Source of the DNA: Moniliophthora roreri
Lineage: Eukaryota; Basidiomycota; Agaricomycetes; Agaricales; Marasmiaceae
Assembly (NCBI GenBank): GCA_001466705.2
Contig: LATX02000181.1
Location: 372,001 to 436,000 of the forward strand
Length of the DNA: 64,000 bases
Reading direction: 5' to 3'
The position numbers and the translations under genes are program-made. Shown here piece after piece: positions 12,170 to 26,400 of the stretch (positions within the stretch are counted from its first letter, which is position 1; each line of letters starts with the position of its first letter). Below the pieces are notes generated by a model that saw nothing but the letters and a program-made list of their open reading frames with translations, did not search any database and had not been told where the DNA came from.

Positions 12170-12622
12170 GGCGTCTCGTCTCGACGATCTGGTTTGATGG
12201 AAGATGGAAGCTCAAGGAAAGGTAACGTAGGACCGTGGATGTGGAGTTGTCTGAAGGAACCGAACATCACGTGAAGGGCCCCGAAATTTATCCGTGCGCG
12301 AATCGGTTATCCTTTTTTTCGTTTTCAACCCACCATCAGCTCGATTCAGGTAGACTTTTTAGGCTTTGGATGGGTCCATAACCTATGTATCTCATTGAAA
12401 AAAGCGAGATACTCTCTCTTATCAACCGCTCGGACGAAGTTCAACTCAAACACCAGGCCTCGTCTACCGCACGGACAATTGTCGGGAATGACACCATTCA
12501 CTTCTCTCAGGGGCATGTATTGATATCGGAAGATCTAATATGCTTTAAGAAGGGTTACATGTTCCGCGTCTATCCTCTAGCTGGTCCCTCACCTCAGCCT
12601 TGGACGTGTCTATCATCTTCCA
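12170..12622. promoter_or_regulatory. Bidirectional promoter region between oxidoreductase and GH1
   Basis: The two genes diverge from this 453-bp stretch. It has pyrimidine-rich runs but no clear TATA box. A plus-strand open frame starting near 12385 lies in the presumed 5' leader of the GH1 mRNA and has no domain. Confidence 0.4.
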
Positions 12623-15627
<3,005 letters not shown>

Positions 15628-17024
15628 GTCTCTTTTTTGGACTCGCCGCTAATTCCTCTTCCCTTTCTGGGGTGGTTGGACGTGGATACAGGTAACTTCA
15701 TCTCGAAAGGGATGTGAAAAGTACACCTTTGGCTTTTTGCTTAGACGACGTCCCAGTGTTATGCCCAACGATGATCATTATACTTCCCCGTGTGCTACCT
15801 TGCTCGAACCTTGTTACCGCTACTACGATTCTCTCATGTTCATCAAAGTTTCAAACCGTGTACCTATTTATTGATCATCCCCGTCATTTGTCAATGTCAA
15901 TAATTATCCACGCAGCTACTGAATATGATCGAAGGGTTCTCCAATCTCGCTGCTTAAGTTAGTCAATGGACCAGATGCTAAATTGCCCCGGTGGACCATG
16001 GACCTGTCCCGTGGCCATATTTGACATGTTGAACTTAGAACTATACCTTCACCGCGTCCATGACCTTTCGAGCTGGCTCTTACTGAAATCCTCTTACAAA
16101 CGCTACAGAAACGGTGATCTTATTTAGATAAGTTACGACAGGTCGTGTTCTGAAGCCTTTCAGGAGCTTCCCCTACCTTGCACAGCTCGGACATGCCTAG
16201 AAAAATTCTTTCAACAATAGAAAAACGGTATTAAAGGAATGACAGTTCTCAAAACCAGTAGTGGAATCGGTCCACCAAAAATGTCAAAGAATTTACGAGC
16301 TCGGATGTACATGATGTCCGAGCAACCCTCTACAGACGGCCTCCATCGTTATTTCACATCCCTGGGGTTGTGGATGTGATCCATCGCCCAACTAATCTCA
16401 CTCAGATTCAGAACCTTGTAATCATTTATCGCAAATCTCACCTGCTACTCTGGCGTGGCGTAATCTTCTCCGAGCATGCCCCCTAGGTTGTCCGGTGTAG
16501 TAGGGGGACCGGGGCACGGAGCGGAGGTTCCAGACCTGTTTAGCAGTGTTTGGCATGAGCTTCCGGCGCGTAGTCTACATTTCCGTGTACGTAGTTAGCC
16601 ATCATCCAGAACCAGCAGCATCGTCTTCGGCATCGCGATAGCCAGACCACTCGGCCCTCTCCACCGGTGTCTACAATTTTGGGCTCGAAGCTAATGAAGA
16701 GTACGCTTTGAGCATCTGATCACGTGCGTGTTTTTCCTATGTGTCTGCATAGGTATGATTGTGCTACAGATATAGCTACATTTACACCCGTTGTAGCTTT
16801 CTCTCGAGGGAGCGAAGGCTTTCGATGCAACTCGCCTGTAGGGCATTACTTCTAGTTTCTACCGGAGAGAATGAGCTACTTGTTCGCTCGAGGATACAAC
16901 GTGCTGGGTCAGCTGAACGCAATAGACGCCAACGTCATGCCAATATAAAATGCCTCGAGACCACAAAAGGCACGAGACTCAACACCTTTTCCAACCGCAC
17001 ATCCGTCTCATCGATAAGCATAGA
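15628..17024. other. Intergenic region holding one copy of a dispersed repeat
   Basis: No gene is supported. The stretch 16493-16664 recurs at 35888-36060 (separate entry). Confidence 0.45.
16493..16664 (+). repeat. Dispersed repeat, copy 1 (about 172 bp)
   Basis: The block beginning CGGTGTAGTAGGGGGACCGG and ending GCCCTCTCCA matches 35888-36060 in the same orientation at roughly 90% identity. Flanking sequence does not match. I see no terminal inverted repeats or long open frame, so it may be part of a degenerate transposable element or a captured exon. Confidence 0.7.
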
Positions 17025-18010
17025 ATGTCAGAGTGTCTCTTCCCCAAGTGTAAAGGTGTGTTGAATGTCGAGTACTCGATAAATTGATCCTATATCCCAA
17101 CATAGCCATCGATAACTGCCAGCTTCCTGTCGATATAATTCTCCAATCTTCCGATGGTGAAACATTGGGTGCACATACGAGAAATCTCGAAGTATTCAAC
17201 GACGCTTTCCCAAGTCCGGAATCAGTATCCCATTCCGCTACGGATGTTATTACTCTGACGGAAAATGCTGAAATCCTCCTTCTTCTTCTAAAGTTCTCGC
17301 ACAACTGCACCCTGCCTGACATTAGTTGTCTCTCTTTCGAAACTACCCGGGCTTTGTACGAAGGCGCAGACAAGTATGGTAACCAGATCGCAGCGCAGGC
17401 TTGCAAATCGGCACTGAGGTGAGTACGGTATTATGGTAAAGGTGCGGCATGCAGCTGAATAAGTGAAACAGAAAACACTTTGAAAGCCTCTCTCCTGAGG
17501 CCTGTCTTGATCATTTGGTCTACAAGCTATCGAAGAACGATGTGGATGACATAGACGCTGTTATTCGGCGTACCATGACTTTACCACTCGTTCAAGTACT
17601 CTGCAAACTAAAGGAAGAGCCGTTGTCCGGTACTGATGCGTTATTGACTTATGTGAGTACTTTGAAGGAATTTTGGAGGTACTACCATTGTCTGATCAAG
17701 GTATTAGGCGCTTTACCGAGACCAATGGAGGGATAGTGCGACAAAGTACCGAGATACAATTAATTCCAAGATGGTTCTCTTGGACAGGGAGGAGCAGATC
17801 ATTTTAGATCGACTGAAGGTGGAAGAGATGATTTTGACAGAGTGGGACTTTAGTGCATTCACCGAGGGCGTAATCCGCATACGTCCCAGAATGAAGAACT
17901 CGAATAGGTCGATGGCCATGCTCCAATCTTTGGGATTCGTCGTGAAGAGTTATCCAACTTGGTTACAAATGGAGGATCTCCGTCGAGGCCAGGAAGCGAG
18001 GAGGGTGTAG
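17025..18010 (+). CDS. BTB/POZ-domain protein, upstream paralogue
   Basis: Four exons (17025-17055, 17106-17418, 17472-17652, 17708-18010) give 275 residues. After a short N terminus ending in a conserved NC, the BTB fold starts with LPVDIILQSSDGETLGAH and runs through LEVFNDAFPSPESV, DVITLTENAEILLLLLKF and ALYEGADKYGNQIAAQACK. The second half is a BACK-like helical part, then a charged C-terminal helix. Fungal BTB proteins of this form are common in agaricomycetes; BTB is a dimerisation fold often used in Cul3 ligases, but the role here is unknown. The next gene has the same exon layout and phases, so the pair arose by tandem duplication. Confidence 0.82.
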
Positions 18011-18428
18011 CGGAGAGGATATGCGTGTGATTATGCTGTATCATTGTCTCTAAGAGGAAGACAGAAACCGGCCGTACATCAGAAACTTCAAACTGGTTTC
18101 AATTTCATTTCGGTAACCTACCCTCGCTCAAAGGACGCGTTCTACTGTAATATCATCCTACATATGCAATGGAAGTGGCTACTTTCATTGGTAGTTAGAA
18201 ATACGAATATCTAAGAAGCCAGCTTTCCAGGGCTGGCTATCCTTCTTTCACGCATAACTTGTGACAGTTACACTCAGTTATAGCAAAGATTGGAACTTTG
18301 ATAAACCTGCCTCATGGAAGTCCTGTGACATATACGTATCAGGGCTGGCTGGCGTATATAAGGTGGACTCATGGGATACGGTCCTTGACCTCGTTGTCGA
18401 CATTCACGTTAGACTCACCAGATTCGCC
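18011..18428. promoter_or_regulatory. Spacer between tandem BTB genes
   Basis: About 420 bp between the stop of one paralogue and the start of the next. A TATATAAGG sequence at 18354-18362, about 70 nt before the second start codon, is a likely TATA box. Confidence 0.45.
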
Positions 18429-19346
18429 ATGGCTACTGCGGAACTCCCGAGATGCGAAGGTAACTTGCTATGATCTCTTCGCAATTACGATCATTGCTCA
18501 CAAGATACCAAAAAGTTCCAAACTGCCCTCGCGAAACAGACATCATTCTTGAGGCATCAGACGGAAAGCGCTTTGGAACTCATCTCTACTGTCTGCAAAC
18601 TTTCAACGACGGTTTTCCTTTGAAGGAGTCGGTAACTCACCGAATCGAGGATATCGTGACGCTGACGGAGACCGGAGATACCCTGGCCTTGCTACTCAAG
18701 TTTTCGCACTATGAGGATCAGTACAAAACGTTTTCTGAGCTTCAGGACTTGGACCTTGTCCTTCGGTTGGCTGAAGCTGCCGACAAATATGGGAATTACT
18801 TTGCATTGTTAGCGTGCAAACTTGCAATCAAGTAGGTGTTGCGCTTTTTGGTTGTGGGTATCGACCGAGTCATTTTCTTAAACTGCAGTGAGCAAGCATC
18901 AAGGTGGACGCTCACGGACGAGGACGCACTTCGGATCATGGTTTATCATGTTTCTCAAGGCGACCTCACAAAAATAGATCAACTTGCTCCCAAGACGGTC
19001 AATCTTCCTCTCAGTTCTGTGAGGAGTCAGTTTGGAAGTAACCTGATTGGTTACTGCACCTATGTAAGTACTCCTTATTTATTGGAACTTGAACAGCTTA
19101 CGTCTACGATACTAGACACTGTACCGGGAGAAGTGGAGAGAAAGAGAGGCTGCATTGAAGATTGTCGAGTTTGTACCGAGTTTCAATGAGTGCAGCCCCA
19201 ACCAGTGCGCCCCTATCAGAAGGAGGCCCACCGGTCCTTTCACGAATCCCTCCCTTGAGCCTAGGGGTGAAGACAAGGAAAATTGGGCTAACGAAGTAAG
19301 GAGGACAGCGAAATCCAACCCGCCGCGCTGGGAGGACTTCTGCTAA
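18429..19346 (+). CDS. BTB/POZ-domain protein, downstream paralogue
   Basis: Four exons (18429-18459, 18516-18831, 18889-19063, 19116-19346) give 250 residues. BTB motifs mirror the upstream gene: TDIILEASDGKRFGTH, LQTFNDGFPLKESV, DIVTLTETGDTLALLLKF, LAEAADKYGNYFALLACK. The acceptor at 18514-18515 (AAAAAG) was preferred over an earlier AAG because only it keeps the phase. The third intron falls after a TY dipeptide and is followed by LYR in both genes. The C terminus differs from its sister: it is shorter, proline-containing and polar. Function unknown beyond the fold. Confidence 0.8.
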
Positions 19347-20397
19347 AAGATTCTGATGCGGTATAGCAAAGAATGTAATGCATGTCTCTTCGAGTTTGAA
19401 AAGATGTTTGTCCGTACATTTCTGTACGCGTTCCAAGTGTTACAAGGTTGGAAAGGCGTTGCAGGTCAAAGGATACCGTGATAATGACGTTGAGAAATGG
19501 AGAGGCACATCAGCCTAGAAATCACGGAATAGGTCAGAGAATCGGGCGATCCGCCTTCGTAGTAGCTGACGTACGATCCGTTGATTCGTTCGTTCCCCCG
19601 CCCTCAAGTTGAGCAGGCCCGGAATAACGTTGGCCCGGGATAGCTTTGGCTTTGTCGAGAACGCATTGCGTCAGTTCTAGGAGTAAAAAAAAAAACGAAG
19701 CGACACCGCACTAGTCTGCTACTCAAAGAAATCTCTGACATCTCTATATTCCTCTCATGAGGATGAGGAACTTCAGCTGCACCCACTGCCTGCCTTCTCT
19801 CATTTCGCGGCCTCCGCGCCTGCCGCCTATGAAGGAATCAGAATTGTTGACTAGATGCTCCGTGATTTGCGGTAATGAATGCCGATAAAGAAGGGGTGCT
19901 TGCGAGGCCGTATGAATGATCATGGGTTATTGAATAGCAGTTCTAGATGGTCTGGGCTGCGGGTAGTTGGGTTGGGTAGATTGTTCTCGGGAGAAGCCTT
20001 TCGTTCATGCCACATTGTTGGTGTCGTTGTTCAATAATCATCGCTTGGCTGAGAGATAGAGAAGCTTCTCCAGCACACCTATGTCCGTGTCCGCTGTCGT
20101 CGTCGTCGTGGTGTGAAGGAAGTACAGTCATCGCAAACGCCGCGCAAACCCCACGGAGATAAGATTCGCCCCGATATGGCAAGTAGCCACATGGCATATT
20201 ATCAATGTTAGGGCTAACTAGGGTTAGGGTCAACCCTCGTTTTTTTCACAGAAACACCCGTCGCACCGCGCCGTCGTTGACGTTGACCTAGTCAAACTCG
20301 GTGCCCTCTTCTCCTCCTTCTCCCTACGCTACTCAGGTTAGCCCTGCTTCTCCCTCGCTCCTTGTGGTCGTTGACTAACATGGGCCTCAAATTACAG
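19347..20397. other. Intergenic region and 5' leader of the zinc-cluster gene
   Basis: No gene is recognised. The stretch just before 20398 ends in ATTACAG directly in front of the ATG, so a leader intron probably ends there. A short TTAGGG-containing run lies at about 20208-20231. Confidence 0.4.
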
Positions 20398-22533
20398 ATG
20401 ACTTCACTACCGACGACGACGGTGCAACCTCAGGCTATTCAGCCAGCAACGACGACAACAACTATGACGCAAAGGAATGATTCTCTCCCATCAAACTCTA
20501 TGGCGACAGCAACGGCAGACTCTGCAAGCACAGAGAGCGGCGAAGATGGTGGAAAGAAGAAAAAGACGAGCAAGAGGAGAAAAGTGAATCATGCATGTCT
20601 GTATTGCAGGAGGAGCCATATGACATGCGATGATGGAAGACCTTGTCAGAGATGGTGCGTGTTAAGCTATTTCATGGTCCAGATAACAGGCTTATCAGTG
20701 TTGGACAGTATCAAGCGGGAGATTGGTCATTTATGTCATGATGAGCGGCGGCCGAGGCCTAATGAGAAGCAGACGACGGCGGCGACGACGATAACGACAG
20801 GGACAACGACGGCGAGTACGCCGAGTACAAGCTCAACGACTACCGTGACTCCAGCGACATCGACTGTGCCTATTCCCGGTCCTTCTGGTGCCGTTAGTTA
20901 TGGTGCGACTAGTCGGTTCCATGCGAGGCTGACCCTGACACTCGCTTGTAGCATCGTTATATGGTCCTCCAACACAGACATACGTCCCAACTAGCTCAAC
21001 AGCAACGACCACCACTAGCTTACCCACCTCGACATGGCCAACGGTAAACCAGACATCGTTTCTCTACCGACCGGGTGATACGTTGGGGAATGAGTTTAGT
21101 GTTTTGACGTACGTTCCTGCATCCACCTGCCGAATGCCTGGATGAGACTAATTGGAGTGTATGTTTACAGAGACTTCCTGGAAACACTAGATGACTCAAC
21201 ATTCTTCTCCGGCGGCAATGGTGCTACGGTTACGCCTTCCCTCATGTCCACACAAACACCGACGGCTGCTTCGCTCGGCCTTACCGGGTTTGGATTCGCC
21301 ACGCCCAAGGCATCAACACCAGCGCAAGGACCAGCAACAGCAATCACGCAAACGCAAACTCAACAACCCTCTCCGTCAACCTCAACCTCTACCTCCACAC
21401 CTTCATCCATCATCCTCCCTTCGGCAACCAAAACCGAAAAATTCCTCCTTACAGCCGCAGACCAAGAAGATGGTTCTCGTGACGAACGTCTCTCCCGAGT
21501 TATCAGAGCAAAATACGAAGCGGGGATGTTGAAGCCGTATAATTATGTTAAAGGGTACGCGAGGTTGAGTCGATGGATGGATAGGAATGTTAGCCAGGAG
21601 AGTAAACAGCAGATCTTACAGCCGTTGAGTGTGTTAAGGCCCAAGTTTAGGGTGTGTCTTCTTGCCTTTTTTTTTTTTTTGACTTGGCGGATACTAACGA
21701 TTTGATGTAGGCAGTAGCCCAGAGTTTACGAGATATCGATCTAGTATTTATCGAAGAAGCGTTTGAAAGACTGTTGTTGGATTATGATCGTGTTTTTAGC
21801 GCAATGGGCGTCCCAGCGTGTTTATGGAGAAGGACAGGGGAGATATATAAAGCAAATAGAGAGTTTTGTGAGTTGGTGGGTGTGGAGGGGAGCTTGATGA
21901 GGGAGGTGAGTGTGGGGGCGTGTTGGTGGTTATGGTGCAAGAAGCAAGTTGCCTCTTCCTTCCGTACCCGACCCGGTTTTATGTATCTATCGGGTCAGAC
22001 CGGTCGGAAACATGATCAGACTCGGATATTGGGCGTTTTCCATTCCATTCCACACTTGACGTCTTCGTTGTTCTTCTTCCGCCTTGCAATACCGAATGAT
22101 TGCTGACTTTGGGTTTTCTCTCGTAGGGCCGCTTATGTGTCTACGAACTCATGGCTGAAGAGAGTGCCGTCAACTATTGGGAGGTGCGTGTCGGCACTGT
22201 CAATCTCTTTCCACACCTGATCGTTTGTTTCGTTCACAGAAATACGGCCACGTAGCATTCGACGCATCACAAAAGGCTGTATTGACATCTTGCGTGCTGA
22301 GATACAAGCCTCAGCTTAATTTGGGTAGTCTGACACCCAAGTCTATATCAACGCCAAGAAGTATCACGACACCGAATCCTAATGCTGATAAGGAGGAAAG
22401 CGCTGGAGGTGCTGGTGCCGGTGGTAGTTCAGGAGGTGAAGAGGGTTTGGTCAACTGTTGTTTTAGTTTTACGATTCGGAGAGACAAATGGGGTATCCCA
22501 ACGATGATTGTCGGGAATTTTATAAAATGTTGA
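20398..22533 (+). CDS. ERT1/AcuK-like Zn2Cys6 transcription factor with PAS domain
   Basis: Seven exons give 544 residues. A Thr/Ser-rich N terminus leads to a basic stretch (KKKKTSKRRKVNHA) and a zinc cluster with CLYCRRSHMTC, RPCQRC and IKREIGHLCHDERR. The spacing of eight residues between the last two cysteines is typical of the ERT1/AcuK/AcuM subfamily, which regulates gluconeogenesis and non-fermentable carbon use. The first intron (20655-20708) splits codon TG/T of a zinc-binding Cys, and splicing is needed to make it. The middle is low-complexity. The second half has FLLTAADQEDGSRDERLSRV and a PAS fold (MGVPACLWRRTGEIYKANRE). One intron is long (21906-22126, 221 nt). It should be a nuclear DNA-binding protein; targets cannot be read here. 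Confidence 0.85.
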
Positions 22534-22715
22534 GTAGTAGTAGTAGTAGTAGGTCGATTGTTTGTATGTTTATAGTTATGGGTAAAAGTAGAATAATTAC
22601 TCTTGTGGGCGCAGGTGCGTCAGCGGCGCTTGATGCTGTGTTTTTTTTTTCTTTCTGCGGGATGGACTCCACAGTGACAGATCTAGAGCAAAGACGTCAC
22701 TACGCCACTTGGGTG

Positions 22716-22723
22716 TATTTAAA
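22716..22723 (+). promoter_or_regulatory. TATA-like box
   Basis: TATTTAAA lies 39-46 nt before the start codon of the glycine-rich protein, a plausible TATA position for this genome. Confidence 0.5.
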
Positions 22724-22761
22724 GTCGTAGCTTGTTCCGCTCTTCCTTCAAGAAATTCGTC

Positions 22762-23168
22762 ATGTCCAATCTCTTTAACAACTCCCAATCTACAGTCGGC
22801 AAAGGTATCTCTGATACCGGAAAGGCTGTCTCAGACTTGGGTAAAGGAACGGGTGAGGGGGTGTATGATGTCGGAGCTGGTAAGTCGCTCGTGTCGTATT
22901 ATGAGAGTGTGTGTTGACGAGGATATTAGGTGTAGCAGGCGGTCTATGGAGCACAGGCCAAGGTGTAACCAACGCCATTGGAAGTATCGCCCAGGGTATG
23001 GGCGATGCTGTTGGCGGGAAAGGTGTGGGGAATGTCGGTTCGGGAATAGGCAAGGGCGTTCAGGATGTTACTGAAGGTACAGGCAGAGGTGTATCGGATG
23101 TTGGTGTGGGGTTGAGTGATGGCGGGAAGAGCGTAGGGAAGGGTGTCAGAGATGCGACGTCTGGGTAA
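22762..23168 (+). CDS. Glycine-rich repeat protein, small
   Basis: Two exons (22762-22879, 22930-23168) encode 118 residues. The whole chain is an imperfect tandem repeat of short units of the form GKGV-x-DVG or G-x-G-x-x-D-x-G (for example GKGISDTGKAVSDLGKGTGE). It has no cysteine, no signal peptide and only scattered hydrophobic residues. Spacing of Val/Ile every three to four residues could allow an amphipathic or LEA-like structure. I cannot name a family; a stress or surface-associated role would be a guess. The 50-nt intron splits a Gly codon. Confidence 0.68.
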
Positions 23169-23304
23169 ATATTCGGTTCGCTATAGGAGGAGAATGTTAC
23201 AGTTCACTGACGTTTGACTTGATAGTGGATCAAAGTGGTAATTGAGATTGCGATTCGCTGCAGATGAATGGAACTTGTACTAGTACTTGTATAATGATAA
23301 ATTA

Positions 23305-24280
23305 CTACCTCCCCTTTCCGACCTGCGCAATCTCACCGCCCTTGGCACCTTCCCAAACACTCGGCCCAGGCGGGATATACCGTTCAGGTGCATCTCCTTC
23401 GCCAGGACCATACAAATCCCACTGAATACCAGGCGTATCATCTTTATACGTTCCTGGAAACTTTGTACCCTCTGGAAGTCTCTGACTTACATTTGACGTA
23501 ACCCGAATTTGAATGCAGGAAATGTAAAACTGCACACCCCGGCTCTTTCTGTGCGAGTAGAGCTGGTCGGCTTGGTGAAGGGCTGTCATTTCGCCTTGGT
23601 CGCGCATCGCATCAGCGTTGAGAATTCGGGGCGAACAAGTTTGGCATACCGCGAACCAAGTACGTCCCTGCCTCTAAATGTGGAACCTTGATGGAATGCT
23701 GCCCGTGAGCTTTTGCGACACGATTAGTAGCCCATGTTTTGGAGGTGGCGTCGTATGCTTCTTCGAATAGCTTGGTCCACGAGTTGGAGGAGGCCGGGGC
23801 GATGTAGACTTGAACTGGACCGTGGTGTGAGCTTGCTATGATGTTGTCGTTTCGTCTAGGATTAGATCGTCAGATTATCATCTGGAGTGCAAGAAGGCAT
23901 GGTGCGTGCTTTTCACGATACCACTCCAAGGTAAGTTTATCACCACCTTTAACGTCGATCCATTGTGGGACCTCTTCCAATTACTGTCCCATTAGCTTGT
24001 GGTGCTGCACGAAGAACTGGGAGACGTACCGTGATTGTTGGCATTACACTCCATAGCTCCTGATTTGAGGTCTTTGATTGGGTCGTTGGTTGGCGATGAG
24101 CGAATCTATCGGATGTACATTTTTAAGCGAGAGAAGAATGTATCAAGAGCGACGCACGTATAATTCTCGTCCATCGCCCTGAAATACACCATTCACCCAC
24201 ACACCGTATACACGAGTGTGTGCAGATACGATGGTGAATAACGCTGAGGATACAAACACGGCGAGGGTAAGGAAGTTCAT
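23305..24280 (-). CDS. AA9 lytic polysaccharide monooxygenase (first copy)
   Basis: Five exons (complement of 24158-24280, 24030-24105, 23910-23973, 23650-23855, 23305-23594) give 252 residues. The signal peptide ([20 protein letters not shown]) is followed directly by His, the first residue of the copper histidine brace. The second His lies in [15 protein letters not shown] and the axial Tyr in [14 protein letters not shown]9 enzymes cleave cellulose and related glucans by C-H oxidation. The third intron only restores the frame if it uses a GC donor (complement 23856-23909, AA|GCACGC...CTAG); a GT four bases upstream leaves a frameshift. No CBM is attached. It is divergent from its neighbour on the same strand, sharing only family motifs. 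Confidence 0.82.
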
Positions 24281-24892
24281 TCGTTGATATCAGTTTCAAG
24301 TTTCAGCGAACAGGGTTTAAGTAGTACTGAGAATGCTTCAGATCCTCGGGTGTAGACAAACTTCGCGGTAGTTACTAGTAAGGAGGCGTTATGCATGGCT
24401 TCGCGTAATGGCACGTTTTCGCATCCGAATGAAGGCATGGCTGTTGAGCTTGGTTACTAGTAGCTAGCTAGACAAGCCTGTTCCATGGAAGGTGCAGAAG
24501 CTCAAGGCTTCAGAGGGGTAGCATTCCATAAACATAAAGTCAAACGAAAATGCTGGAGGACTACTCGAGACTAGGGCCAGATGTTTCCGTCGATTATCCT
24601 GTGAACAAGTATAGTGTTCAAGACAGATACTTGACTGATTTTGGATCGAACGTAAAATGACGACGACGAGCATCTCAAAGATGAAATCCGATGTACAAGC
24701 GTTCTTAGGGGCAGGTTGATGGTCGTCAGGAGCAAGTCTCATCGATCTCATCAGTGCTTTCTTCTGGAAGCGACGGCACTTGCCGAAATCCCGTTCCCCC
24801 CGTTGCATTCGTATAGAAACTCGTTAATCTGATTCTGATTGACTACATTACATTTAATACTTTGCTAAGTAGAAAAATCCTTGTTTATTAGC
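24281..24892. other. Intergenic between the two AA9 genes
   Basis: About 600 bp. It holds the 3' end region of the second AA9 gene and the promoter side of the first. No motif or repeat is recognised. Confidence 0.4.
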
Positions 24893-25868
24893 TCATCCAG
24901 ACCAGACCTCAGGGCCAGGAGCGGTGTAACTTTGCAAGTTGTTGTAAATGTTGACCTAGAAACGAATCAGCCCCAAGGAAAGAATATTGAATGATCGGTG
25001 AACTCACGGTGATGCCTGGGTCGCTTCCGGCGTAGGCACCTGGAAGAGCGACAGTGGGTGGTGTGGCACTACCTCCGCCAGTTACTTTGACTTGTGCACA
25101 GCCGATATAGAATTGAGCTCCAGGGTATGTGGAAGCGACGTGTAAAGCAATCTATGATTGATTCTGTCAGTGAAGCGCTCGAAAAGTAGGCAAAGTAGCT
25201 CACGATTTCACCACGGATGAGGTACTCGCCGTCTGGAAGAGATGCAGGGAGTGTGAAGGAGTGTTTGCCTAGGAGAAAATTACAGTCAAGGAGAGGTATA
25301 ACGTCAGTAAACGAAGTCTTACCGCCGTTCGCATTGACTTCGTCAGTAGCCCATGTCTGCGCTGCAGGATCTATGAGGCCTGAAGAGTAAAGTTTGGTCC
25401 AGACTTGGCCTTGGCCGTCGAATGAAGCAGCGTCCGAAGGTGCTTTAGCAATGTACACCTGAACAGGTCCTTTGTGTCCTCCAGAGATGGCGTCTTCGCC
25501 CTCTCTTTGAGCGTGCTGGTGCCATTCGAGGCTAGTCTATTGTTAGACCAAAGCGCTCCGAGATAGATGGACGCGAGAACATACGTGATTTCAGCACCTG
25601 CTGGTACTTCAACAGTCTCGACACCTGAACCACTCAAACCGTTAACGTTGCAAGTAATATCAGTGGACGTGACATCGGTGACTGGGTTGTTGTTAGGTGG
25701 AACACGGATAGCGGTGTTCTGGCCTTGGTCGACGCCGTCGGTCCAGATGTACTGCATTGTGACTGGCAAGATAATGTTAAAAAAAATTGATACGACAGTG
25801 TAGGGAATGTACTCACAGTGAGCATTGGCAACGGCAGTCGAGGCCAAGAGAGCGAGTACAGACTTCAT
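24893..25868 (-). CDS. AA9 lytic polysaccharide monooxygenase (second copy)
   Basis: Six exons (complement of 25817-25868, 25585-25762, 25323-25531, 25204-25268, 25008-25151, 24893-24955) give 236 residues, a single-domain AA9. The signal peptide [16 protein letters not shown] ends before His1. The first intron uses an acceptor that yields [12 protein letters not shown]. Other family marks: [21 protein letters not shown], the second copper His in [34 protein letters not shown] with the axial Tyr, and the closing [18 protein letters not shown] box lies on the minus strand at 25912-25919, 44-51 nt before the ATG. It acts outside the cell on crystalline cellulose, probably fed by reductants or by the nearby AA12 enzyme (inference). 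Confidence 0.92.
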
Positions 25869-26400
25869 GGTTGTGTACACGGTTGAGCTGTCTTCATGCA
25901 GTTGATTCTCGCTTATATACGTCGCTCATGGTCTCGGAGGATTCAGAAGCAAATTTGCCTCCCGATAGGATTTCTGTTCTAGTTGTGTCATTTAGAGCAA
26001 GTGGTAGTGAGATAGCGGATATATAGTGAGGAGCGTAACTGACCGAAAATGTGGCGGGCGAACATGTGTAGGTGGAGCCGTCACTACGAGGGGAATACTT
26101 CGGAAACGTGGTTGCTGGATCATTGTTCAACGCTTTCCCGTGCATGATCATGAATAAGCCGGCTGCAAGATGGTTACTCACACACTAAACGTCATGTTGA
26201 TTCCTTGAAGTATGGCCGTTCGGCTTCACCAGCGAACGCTAGTATGTTCCAAGATCAAAAGCTAACATCTTTCCGAGGAACAAACGATATCGACAAGTGA
26301 TCACTGTAAAAATACTGAACATATGAAAATAGAAACCAGCCTGCTAAAAAAAGAATGAGGTACGGAAACGTATGTAGGAACACTTGTAACATACCAGCTA
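25869..26400. promoter_or_regulatory. AA9 promoter region
   Basis: This stretch contains the TATA box of the second AA9 gene (minus strand, 25912-25919) and the 3' flank of the lactonase gene. No gene is supported. Confidence 0.45.

Noticed and set aside
20208..20231. TTAGGG-containing run resembling telomere repeat
   Set aside because: Only one full TTAGGGTTAGGG-like unit with mismatched neighbours; far too short for an interstitial telomere, and chance is enough.
24464..24808. Minus-strand frame of 114 codons between the AA9 genes
   Set aside because: No motif, no sensible splice partners, and mixed composition; kept as intergenic.
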